Part shown: positions 56,947-64,000 of the stretch, one piece after another
Layout of the letters: each line of letters opens with the position of its first letter
Numbering within the stretch: the stretch's first letter is position 1
NCBI GenBank assembly: GCA_900078375.1
Contig: FLQS01000007.1
Coordinates: 1 to 64,000 of the forward strand
DNA length: 64,000 nucleotides
Source: an uncultured Mycobacterium sp.
GTDB lineage: Bacteria; Actinomycetota; Actinomycetes; Mycobacteriales; Mycobacteriaceae
Reading direction: 5' to 3'
Notes under the pieces: model-generated
What the model saw: the letters and a program-made list of their open reading frames with translations, nothing else
The model's database searches: none
What the model was told of the DNA's origin: nothing
Program-made: the position numbers and the translations under genes

Positions 56947-57630
56947 ATGGCCAGGCCGACCATGACACCAGCCCGCATCTTCGGGGTTGCCTCGACCGCT
57001 GTCGTCACCGCGGCGCTCGCGCTGCTGACGCCGACGACCGCCGCTCCGGCTGCGCACGCCCAGCCCTGCGCCGACGTCGAGGTTGTGTTCGCCCGCGGTA
57101 CCAGCGAGCCGGCCGGCATCGGCCGCGTCGGGCAGGCCCTCACGGACAACCTCCAAGCCCAGCTCGGTGGCCGCACGGTCAGCAGCTACGCGGTGAACTA
57201 CCCGGCCAGCTACGACTTCCTTGGCGCCGCCGACGGCGCTACCGATGCGACCAATCACATCGCCGCCACCGCCGCGGCCTGCCCCTCGACGCGCTTCGTG
57301 CTCGGCGGCTACTCGCAGGGTGCCGCGGTGGTCGACATGCTGGTCGGAATACCGCCGCTGGGCAACAAGGTGGGCGACGTCGGCTCCGCGCCGCCGCTCC
57401 CCGGAAACCTGGCCAACAAGGTCGCCGGCCTGGCGGTCTTCGGCAACCCGTCCACCAAGTTCAGCATCCCGATCACCTCGGCCGGCGGACCATTCGCCGG
57501 CAAGGGCATCGACCTGTGCAACGACGGTGATCCGATCTGCTCGCGCGGCCGCAATCCGTTTGCGCACACCGATTACGAATCCGGCCCCGCGCCTGCGGAA
57601 GCCGCCGGGTTCCTTGCCGGCCTGCTGTAG
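56947..57630 (+). CDS. Secreted cutinase-family esterase 2
   Basis: A 227-residue cutinase close to copy 1: ADVEVVFARGTSEPAGIGRV, nucleophile GGYSQGAAVVDM, Asp in LCNDGDPICSRG, His in FAHTDYE. The signal peptide ends APAAHA before QPCADVE. It contains a Pro-rich insertion (GDVGSAPPLPGNLANK) before the last strands. The start may be ATG 56947 or the ATG at 56962. A 76-bp gap separates it from copy 1, so each may be transcribed separately. Confidence 0.92.
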   Translation: MARPTMTPARIFGVASTAVVTAALALLTPTTAAPAAHAQPCADVEVVFARGTSEPAGIGRVGQALTDNLQAQLGGRTVSSYAVNYPASYDFLGAADGATDATNHIAATAAACPSTRFVLGGYSQGAAVVDMLVGIPPLGNKVGDVGSAPPLPGNLANKVAGLAVFGNPSTKFSIPITSAGGPFAGKGIDLCNDGDPICSRGRNPFAHTDYESGPAPAEAAGFLAGLL

Positions 57631-57675
57631 CCCCGCGTTTTATTTGCTGCCAGCACTCCTCCCACCTCGGCTACG

Positions 57676-58338
57676 ATGGCTGACATGCGCGTCACAGCGG
57701 TTTTGAGCGGTGCCGCGGCGATAATGTCCATTGCCGCATCGCTATTGCCGACTGCTGTTGCCACGGCCGCGGATTGCCCCGATGCCGAGGTCATCTTCGC
57801 CCGCGGCCGCTTCGAACCGCCTGGCGTCGGTCGGATCGGACAGGCGTTCATCGATTCGCTACGTGCCAAGACCCCGAAGAGCGTGGGTGAGTACGCGGTC
57901 AACTACGTCGCTGACTGGGACATCGTGCCGGGCGCGAACGATATGAGCAGACACCTGCAGTACATGGCGACCAACTGCCCGAACACCCGCCTGGTGCCGG
58001 GTGGGTACTCGCTGGGCGCCGCAGTGGTCGATGTCGTCGTGGGCGCCACCGAATCCCAATTCGGCTACAACAATCCGCTGCCCGCTTCGGTCGCCCCGCA
58101 TGTCGCGGCGGTGGTGGTTTTCGGTAACGGCACCCGCAGCATCTTCGGGCCGGTATCGGCAGCCAACAGCCCGCTGTACGGCGGCAAGACCATCGATCAG
58201 TGCAACGTCGACGACCCGATCTGCAACGGCATCGATCCCAACACCCTGGCCGACAACTGGAACTCGCATCTGCAGGACGCCTACATCGGTTCCGGCCTGG
58301 TCGATCAGGCCGCCCAATTCACAGCGGACAGGCTCTAA
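57676..58338 (+). CDS. Secreted cutinase-family esterase 3
   Basis: A 220-residue cutinase. The signal peptide spans MRVTAVLSGAAAIMSIAASL and ends near ATA before ADCPDAE. The nucleophile motif is [12 protein letters not shown], with Leu instead of the Gln of copies 1 and 2. The Asp is in QCNVDDPICNG and the His in SHLQDAY. The core begins [20 protein letters not shown], so copies 3 and 4 (both ARGR) form a subgroup. The start is ATG 57676 or ATG 57685. Confidence 0.9.
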   Translation: MADMRVTAVLSGAAAIMSIAASLLPTAVATAADCPDAEVIFARGRFEPPGVGRIGQAFIDSLRAKTPKSVGEYAVNYVADWDIVPGANDMSRHLQYMATNCPNTRLVPGGYSLGAAVVDVVVGATESQFGYNNPLPASVAPHVAAVVVFGNGTRSIFGPVSAANSPLYGGKTIDQCNVDDPICNGIDPNTLADNWNSHLQDAYIGSGLVDQAAQFTADRL

Positions 58339-58340
58339 AT

Positions 58341-59012
58341 ATGAGCATCCGAGCGACGGCCACCAGCGCGGCCGCCACATTGGTTGCGGCGCTTGCGATA
58401 TTGATTGCCCCCTCCGCACTGCCCAATACAGTGCCGACAGCAAGCGCCGCATCGTGCCCCGCTGTCGAAGTCATCTTTGCGCGCGGCCGTCTCGAATCCC
58501 CCGGCACCGGGGTCATCGGCCAAGCCTTCGTCAGCGCACTGCGGTCACGGGTCAACCAGAACATCGGCGTCTACGCCGTGAACTATCCCGCCGACAATCA
58601 GCTGGACGTCGGCGCCAACGACATCAGCAACCGCATCGCCTACAACATGAACAACTGCCCGAATACCCGCTTGGTCCTCGGCGGTTACTCACTGGGTGCG
58701 GCGGCCACCGATATGGTGCTGGCAGTTCCCATCCCGCTCATGGGCTTCAAGAATCCCATGCCGGCCGGCGCCGACAGCCACATCGCGGCAGTCGCTCTGT
58801 TCGGCAACGGGACCCAGTGGTTGGGCCCGATCACGAACTTCAGCCCTGCATACCAGGACCGGACCATCGAGCTGTGCCACGGTGCCGATCCGATCTGTAA
58901 CCCGGCCGACCCAGACACCTGGGAGGCCAACTGGCCCGATCACCTCGCTGCCGCCTACCAGAAGGCCGGGATGATCAATCAGGCCGCCGATTTCGTGGCC
59001 GGCAAGCTCTAG
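58341..59012 (+). CDS. Secreted cutinase-family esterase 4
   Basis: A 223-residue cutinase. The signal peptide ([17 protein letters not shown]) is cleaved near ASA before ASCPAVEV. Nucleophile [12 protein letters not shown], Asp in [12 protein letters not shown], His in DHLAAAY. The ATG at 58341 is two bases after the stop of copy 3, so copies 3 and 4 are one transcript. Its end overlaps the truA end by four bases on the other strand. Copies 3 and 4 look like a recent duplication. Confidence 0.91.
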   Translation: MSIRATATSAAATLVAALAILIAPSALPNTVPTASAASCPAVEVIFARGRLESPGTGVIGQAFVSALRSRVNQNIGVYAVNYPADNQLDVGANDISNRIAYNMNNCPNTRLVLGGYSLGAAATDMVLAVPIPLMGFKNPMPAGADSHIAAVALFGNGTQWLGPITNFSPAYQDRTIELCHGADPICNPADPDTWEANWPDHLAAAYQKAGMINQAADFVAGKL

Positions 59013-59890
59013 GGTTTCGGCAACGTCCGTAGGTCGCGGGTGACACCGATACGTGCCGCCAACTGATCGTCGGGCGGATAGTCCACCCCGATCAGGGTCA
59101 GGCCGCGGGCCGGTGCCGCGGCGAAATCACTGGAGCGCGACTCCGCACTCAACAACGTTGCGCACCAAGACGTTTCGCGGCGGCCCTCCCCCACGGCCAA
59201 CAGTGCGCCGACCACTGAGCGCACCATCGACCAGCAGAACGCATCCGCACTGACGTAGGCGGTCACCAGGTCGCCCTCGCGTACCCAGTCCAGGCGCTGA
59301 AGGTCACGGATGGTCGTCGCGCCGGGCCGGTGCCGACAGAACGCGGCAAAGTCGTGCAACCCCACCAGATGTCGGGATGCGGTCGCCATGGCCTCGACAT
59401 CGAGCGGCTTGGTCCATGGCGTCACGTAGCGGGCGAGCTGCGGCTCCACCCCATAGGGCGCCAGCGAAAGCCGGTAGGCGTAGTGCCGGCGCAGCGCCGA
59501 GAAACGCGCATCGAATCCGGCTGGCGCGCGCACGATCTCACGCACCCGGACGTCCTCGGGCAGGAAGCGGGACAATCGGTGCACCAGAGGCTGGAATTCG
59601 GGTTCGTTGGGTCGGGCGTGCCGCGGGTAGGCATGGGCGAGCGCGTCGGCGGGCACGTCGAGGTGGGCGACCTGGCCGGTCGCGTGCACACCGGTGTCGG
59701 TTCGCCCGGCCCCGAACACTCGCACGGGCACTCGGAACACCGTGGAGAGCGTTTCCTCGAGGACACCCGCGACGGTGCGGAACCCGTCCTGCGCCGCCCA
59801 GCCGGTGAATTCGGTGCCGTCGTAGCTGATATCGAGCCGAAGACGAACCTGCCCGCCACCGGACTCGGTGACGGGCAGGTTCGTTTTCAT
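59009..59890 (-). CDS. truA: tRNA pseudouridine(38-40) synthase TruA
   Basis: A 293-residue TruA. The catalytic Asp lies in [20 protein letters not shown], near residue 60. [20 protein letters not shown] opens the fold, and [20 protein letters not shown] is the conserved late segment. It isomerises uridines 38-40 in the anticodon arm of tRNAs. The ATG at 59890 lies four bases after the rplQ stop, so it is at the end of the ribosomal operon. Its first codons form a strong hairpin (59843-59884). Confidence 0.95.
   Translation of the reverse strand: MKTNLPVTESGGGQVRLRLDISYDGTEFTGWAAQDGFRTVAGVLEETLSTVFRVPVRVFGAGRTDTGVHATGQVAHLDVPADALAHAYPRHARPNEPEFQPLVHRLSRFLPEDVRVREIVRAPAGFDARFSALRRHYAYRLSLAPYGVEPQLARYVTPWTKPLDVEAMATASRHLVGLHDFAAFCRHRPGATTIRDLQRLDWVREGDLVTAYVSADAFCWSMVRSVVGALLAVGEGRRETSWCATLLSAESRSSDFAAAPARGLTLIGVDYPPDDQLAARIGVTRDLRTLPKP
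59843..59884 (-). promoter_or_regulatory. Hairpin in the first codons of truA, possible attenuator or terminator
   Basis: ACGAACCTGCCCG (59843-59855) pairs perfectly with CGGGCAGGTTCGT (59872-59884); inside, CACCG pairs with CGGTG around GACT. In the mRNA it begins seven bases into truA, right after the rplQ stop. It could terminate or attenuate the rplQ transcript before truA. No U-tract follows. Confidence 0.65.
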
Positions 59891-59894
59891 AGCC

Positions 59895-60500
59895 TCAGGA
59901 CTTGTCAGCGTCCGAATCCTCGGCGGATTCGGAAGCCTGCTCCTCGGCGACCTCGTCGGCCGCCTCGGCGGTCTGGGCGTCGGCGATACCGGCATCCTCC
60001 GCCTCAACTTCGGCGATCGGCTCTTCAGCCGGGATCTCTTCAGCCGGAGCCTCTTCGACCGCGGCGGCCGCGGGCGCGGCGGCCTTGGCGGCCGAACTCT
60101 TGCGAGCCCGGTTGGCCACCTGGGTAGCTTCAGCGGTCACGGTCTTTTCCCGGACCAGCTCGATGACCGCCATCGGGGCGTTGTCGCCCTTGCGCGGCTC
60201 GACCTTGATGATCCGGGTGTAGCCGCCGTTGCGATCGGCGAAGAACGGCCCGATCTCGGCGAACAAGGCATGCACGATGTCCTTGTCGCGGATCTTCTTC
60301 ATCACCTCACGCCGGTTGTGCAGTTCGCCCTTCTTGGCATGGGTGATGAGCTTCTCGGCGTACGGCCGCAACGCCCGCGCCTTCGGCTCGGTCGTCTTGA
60401 TCCGGCCGTGTTCGAAAAGCGACGTGGCCAGGTTGGCCAGAATGGCCTTCTGGTGAGAGGACGAACCGCCGAGGCGGGCCCCCTTGGTGGGCTTAGGCAT
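59895..60500 (-). CDS. rplQ: 50S ribosomal protein L17
   Basis: A 201-residue L17. The canonical part is residues 1-120: [60 protein letters not shown]. The last 75 residues are an Ala/Glu-rich acidic tail ([20 protein letters not shown]), longer than in M. tuberculosis. It is bound near the exit tunnel of the large subunit. It follows rpoA by 90 bp in the alpha operon. Confidence 0.97.
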   Translation of the reverse strand: MPKPTKGARLGGSSSHQKAILANLATSLFEHGRIKTTEPKARALRPYAEKLITHAKKGELHNRREVMKKIRDKDIVHALFAEIGPFFADRNGGYTRIIKVEPRKGDNAPMAVIELVREKTVTAEATQVANRARKSSAAKAAAPAAAAVEEAPAEEIPAEEPIAEVEAEDAGIADAQTAEAADEVAEEQASESAEDSDADKS

Positions 60501-60590
60501 GGTGAACTCCAGCCATTGTGATACTCCTTTTTCGGGGCCGGCCCCCGTATCAGGTAGGACCGGGACGGATCTCTTGCGAGATGTTGGGGC

Positions 60591-61685
<1,095 letters not shown>

Positions 61686-61724
61686 TTAAGCGATCCGCGG
61701 GACGGTTGCCCCGCGGACGTCTTC

Positions 61725-62330
61725 TTACTTCGAGTAGAACTCGACGATGAGCTGCTCGGCCAGCGGCACCTGAATCTGCGCACGCTCGGGCAGCTGGTGC
61801 ACGAGGATCCGCTGACGCTCGCCGACCACCTGCAGCCAGGACGGGATCGGGCGATCCCCGGCGGTCTGCCGCGACAGCTCGAACGGGAACGTGTTCAGCG
61901 ACTTTTCCTTGATGTCGATGATGTCGTACTGCGACACCCGATAGCTCGGGATGTTCACCTTGACACCGTTGACGGTGAAGTGGCCGTGGCTGACGAGCTG
62001 GCGAGCCGCCCGGCGGGTACGCGCCAAGCCGGCGCGGTACACCACGTTGTCCAGGCGGGTCTCCAGGATGCGCAGCAGGTTCTCGCCGGTCTTACCCGAG
62101 AGGCGGTTGGCCTCTTCGTAGTAACGACGGAACTGCTTCTCCATCACGCCGTAGGTGAAGCGGGCCTTCTGCTTCTCCTGCAGCTGCTGGCGGTATTCGC
62201 TCTCCTTGATCCGCGCGCGGCCGTGCTGGCCGGGCGGGTAGGGACGCTTCTCGAACGACTGATCGCCGCCGACCAGGTCGACGCCGAGGCGGCGCGACTT
62301 GCGGGTCGCGGGTCCGGTATAACGAGCCAT
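61725..62330 (-). CDS. rpsD: 30S ribosomal protein S4
   Basis: A 201-residue S4. MARYTGPATRKSRRLGVDLV opens the protein, KTGENLLRILETRLDNVVYR and ARQLVSHGHFTVNGVKVNIP form the S4 RNA-binding domain. It is a primary 16S rRNA binder in small-subunit assembly. No N-terminal zinc cysteines are present (a C-minus form). It starts 12 bp after rpsK and precedes rpoA by 81 bp. Confidence 0.98.
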   Translation of the reverse strand: MARYTGPATRKSRRLGVDLVGGDQSFEKRPYPPGQHGRARIKESEYRQQLQEKQKARFTYGVMEKQFRRYYEEANRLSGKTGENLLRILETRLDNVVYRAGLARTRRAARQLVSHGHFTVNGVKVNIPSYRVSQYDIIDIKEKSLNTFPFELSRQTAGDRPIPSWLQVVGERQRILVHQLPERAQIQVPLAEQLIVEFYSK

Positions 62331-62341
62331 GTGGATTCCCT

Positions 62342-62764
62342 TTAGATACGACGACGCTTCGGCGGACGGCAGCCGTTGTGCGGCACCGGCTGCGGTGTGA
62401 CATCGGAAATCGCACCGACCTCGAGGCCAGCGGCCTGAAGCGAGCGGATGGCGGTCTCACGGCCCGAGCCCGGGCCCTTGACGAACACGTCGACCTTCTT
62501 GACGCCGTGCTCCTGAGCCTTGCGGGCCGCGTTCTCGGCGGCCAGCTGCGCGGCGAACGGGGTCGACTTACGCGAGCCCTTGAAGCCGACGTGACCCGAC
62601 GACGCCCAGGCGATGACATTGCCCTGCGGATCGGTGATGGAGACGATCGTGTTGTTGAACGTGCTCTTGATATGCGCGGCGCCGTGCGGGACGTTCTTCT
62701 TTTCCCGGCGACGGGTCTTCTGCCCCTTCTTGGGTGCAGCGCCGCCCTTCTTTGCTTGTGCCAT
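62342..62764 (-). CDS. rpsK: 30S ribosomal protein S11
   Basis: A 140-residue S11. [40 protein letters not shown] and [20 protein letters not shown] then KRRRI are invariant family segments. It shapes the platform of the small subunit. The N-terminus ([20 protein letters not shown]) is basic and extended. It is six bases downstream of rpsM, clearly in one transcript. Confidence 0.98.
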   Translation of the reverse strand: MAQAKKGGAAPKKGQKTRRREKKNVPHGAAHIKSTFNNTIVSITDPQGNVIAWASSGHVGFKGSRKSTPFAAQLAAENAARKAQEHGVKKVDVFVKGPGSGRETAIRSLQAAGLEVGAISDVTPQPVPHNGCRPPKRRRI

Positions 62765-62770
62765 CCGGGG

Positions 62771-63145
62771 TTACCTGGCCTTCTTCTTGCCGGCGATGGT
62801 GCGCTTCGGGCCCTTGCGGGTACGCGCATTGGTCTTGGTGCGCTGGCCACGCACCGGCAGGCCGCGGCGATGCCGCAGGCCCTGGTAGCAGCCGATCTCG
62901 ATCTTGCGACGGATGTCGGCCTGCACCTCACGGCGCAGGTCACCCTCAACCTTGAGGGAGGCTTCGATGTAGTCACGCAGTTGCGTGAGCTGATCGTCGG
63001 TCAGGTCCTTGCTGCGCAGATCCCGGTCGATACCGGTCGCGGCAAGGATTTCCTGAGAACGGGTACGGCCGATGCCGTAGATGTAGGTCAGCGCGATCTC
63101 CATGCGCTTATCGCGCGGGAGATCTACGCCCACTAGACGTGCCAC
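62771..63145 (-). CDS. rpsM: 30S ribosomal protein S13
   Basis: A 124-residue S13. [38 protein letters not shown] and the end [20 protein letters not shown] are standard. It contacts the head of the 30S subunit and bridges to the 50S. It is separated from rpmJ by about 200 bp that hold no gene; the region 63146-63344 may contain a secondary promoter or leader for rpsM onward. Confidence 0.98.
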   Translation of the reverse strand: MARLVGVDLPRDKRMEIALTYIYGIGRTRSQEILAATGIDRDLRSKDLTDDQLTQLRDYIEASLKVEGDLRREVQADIRRKIEIGCYQGLRHRRGLPVRGQRTKTNARTRKGPKRTIAGKKKAR

Positions 63146-63344
63146 AGTGGCTTAGTTCCTTTTCCTATGCAGAGGTCTGTTCCCAGTCCGTTCCCGACTG
63201 CGTCGAGGCCCGGCCTCTGTTCCGGGCGTAGCTGAGGGCACTGATTCGTCTTTTTTGGCGCTGACGCGCCGGGCACCTCAGTGGTACTGGGAGGTCATCA
63301 TTTAGTTGTGTTGTGATGCTCGCCGATGCAAGCGGTGGGGCTGG

Positions 63345-63458
63345 TTAGCCCTGCCGCTGCTTGTGGCGCGGATCAGAGCAGATCACCATGACCCGCCCAT
63401 GCCGGCGGATCACCCTGCACTTGTCGCAGATCGGCTTGACGCTCGGGTTCACCTTCAC
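63345..63458 (-). CDS. rpmJ: 50S ribosomal protein L36
   Basis: A 37-residue L36, starting with GTG at 63458: [20 protein letters not shown] followed by [17 protein letters not shown]. The zinc ribbon is complete (CDKC, then C and H: ICSDPRH), so this is the zinc-binding C-plus form. It lies 64 bp after infA, the normal actinobacterial order. Confidence 0.97.
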
Positions 63459-63522
63459 GGCTGTTCGATCCTTCTAGTTCTCGTCGTTGTCAGTTAGTGC
63501 GCTGGTTCGCGGTCGGTCGGGC

Positions 63523-63744
63523 TTACTTGTACCGGTACACAATGCGACCCCGCGTCAGGTCGTAGGGAGACAACTCCACTACCACCCGGTCCTCGGGAAG
63601 GATGCGGATGTAGTGCTGCCGCATCTTGCCGCTGATGTGAGCGAGCACCTTGTGTCCGTTCTCCAGCTCAATGCGAAACATCGCATTGGGCAGGGGCTCG
63701 ACCACGCGGCCCTCGACCTCGATGGCACCGTCTTTCTTGGCCAT
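63523..63744 (-). CDS. infA: Translation initiation factor IF-1
   Basis: A 73-residue IF-1 with the OB fold: [60 protein letters not shown], and the end [13 protein letters not shown]. It binds the A-site of the 30S subunit in initiation. A GAGAGG site lies just before the ATG at 63744. It is the first gene of the infA - rpmJ - rpsM - rpsK - rpsD - rpoA - rplQ - truA series. Confidence 0.98.
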   Translation of the reverse strand: MAKKDGAIEVEGRVVEPLPNAMFRIELENGHKVLAHISGKMRQHYIRILPEDRVVVELSPYDLTRGRIVYRYK

Positions 63745-63911
63745 AACCTCTCAGATCCTGCATTGTTGGTTCTGCTCGCACCGGCGTACAACAGGTGCTC
63801 ACAGTCGGGCAGCCTTCGCCCCGACTGCAAAACGTGAGCCGGAAGCAGGAAATTCCAGAAGTTCCAGGACAGGGCACGCAAGAGTCGGCGCGGATACCGC
63901 ACCGCCGGTCA

Positions 63912-63940
63912 ACGATACCCGCTACGGCGCGCTACTCCAA
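63912..63940 (-). promoter_or_regulatory. Candidate infA promoter
   Basis: On the minus strand TTGGAG (63940-63935), a 17-bp spacer and TATCGT (63917-63912) fit a SigA-type promoter. It would give an infA leader of about 160 bases. The leader (63745-63911) shows no recognised element. Confidence 0.5.
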
Positions 63941-63964
63941 AACCGTCGCGTAGCGGTGCTGACC

Positions 63965-63984
63965 TCACCTTAAGCCCAAGGTGA
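63965..63984. repeat. Inverted repeat upstream of the infA promoter
   Basis: TCACCTT (63965-63971) and AAGGTGA (63978-63984) are a perfect 7-bp inverted repeat with a 6-bp spacer, about 25 bp beyond the proposed infA -35. It could be an operator or the terminator of a gene outside the window. Confidence 0.45.
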
Positions 63985-64000
63985 ACAGGGGAAGCCTGAC

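Overview
The window is GC-rich actinobacterial DNA, and the gene content points to a mycobacterium, probably a rapidly growing Mycolicibacterium. The evidence is groES with groEL1 carrying a histidine-rich tail, an ESX-4 type VII secretion locus (eccB4, eccC4, eccD4, mycP4, esxT, esxU), F420-dependent enzymes, a 13E12-type gene at the left edge, tandem cutinases next to ESX-4, and the gene order groESL1 - tsaD/rimI/tsaB/tsaE/alr ... glmS ... glmM - rpsI/rplM - ESX-4 - cutinases - truA/rplQ/rpoA/rpsD/rpsK/rpsM/rpmJ/infA. That backbone follows the M. tuberculosis Rv3417c-Rv3462c order, with several inserted blocks.

Layout. 1-1.2 kb: 5' end of a 13E12/HNH-type gene, a small secreted Excalibur protein and an OsmC-like protein. 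1.2-9.4 kb: minus-strand groES-groEL1 under a CIRCE element, then a tightly overlapping operon alr - hydrolase - tsaE - tsaB - rimI - tsaD - hydrolase (cell wall D-Ala and the tRNA t6A pathway). 9.5-14.9 kb: an accessory catabolic block (GntR regulator, HAD phosphatase, choline-kinase-like kinase, dimethylglycine/sarcosine dehydrogenase-like flavoprotein, EthD protein). 14.9-18.2 kb: F420-type nitroreductase, gadB, nnrE. 18.2-19.9 kb: a 32-base G tract, a TetR regulator and a peroxiredoxin-like protein. 19.9-26.8 kb: glmS, an esterase-fold protein without a canonical nucleophile, an LLM flavin/F420 oxidoreductase, a pair of type VII secretion substrate-like genes, and glmM. 27-28.8 kb: a small secreted protein, rpsI and rplM. 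28.9-34.8 kb: an insert with thioesterase, GNAT acetyltransferase, adhP-type alcohol dehydrogenase, aldehyde dehydrogenase and a GAF regulator, ending in a decayed GNAT fragment that repeats 48 bp of the intact GNAT gene.

34.8-44.2 kb is ESX-4: esxU-esxT, the Rv3446c-family protein and eccC4 on the minus strand, eccD4-mycP4 on the plus strand, and eccB4 converging on mycP4. No eccE is seen. 44.3-53.3 kb is the least explained part: a polyprenyl diphosphate synthase and a beta-rich unknown protein diverge from a chain of two unknown proteins, a class III cyclase/AAA ATPase, and a phytoene-desaturase-like flavoprotein, with overlapping or near-abutting stops and starts. It looks like one functional unit around an isoprenoid product and is the best candidate for an undescribed system. 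53.3-56.2 kb: enoyl-reductase-like protein, CGNR zinc-finger protein, EamA transporter. 56.2-59.0 kb: four tandem secreted cutinases. 59.0-64.0 kb: the alpha-subunit ribosomal operon infA - rpmJ - rpsM - rpsK - rpsD - rpoA - rplQ - truA on the minus strand.

No tRNA, rRNA, CRISPR array or complete insertion sequence was recognised. Coordinates of starts were adjusted by ribosome binding sites, stop/start overlaps and family lengths where the longest open frame was implausible.
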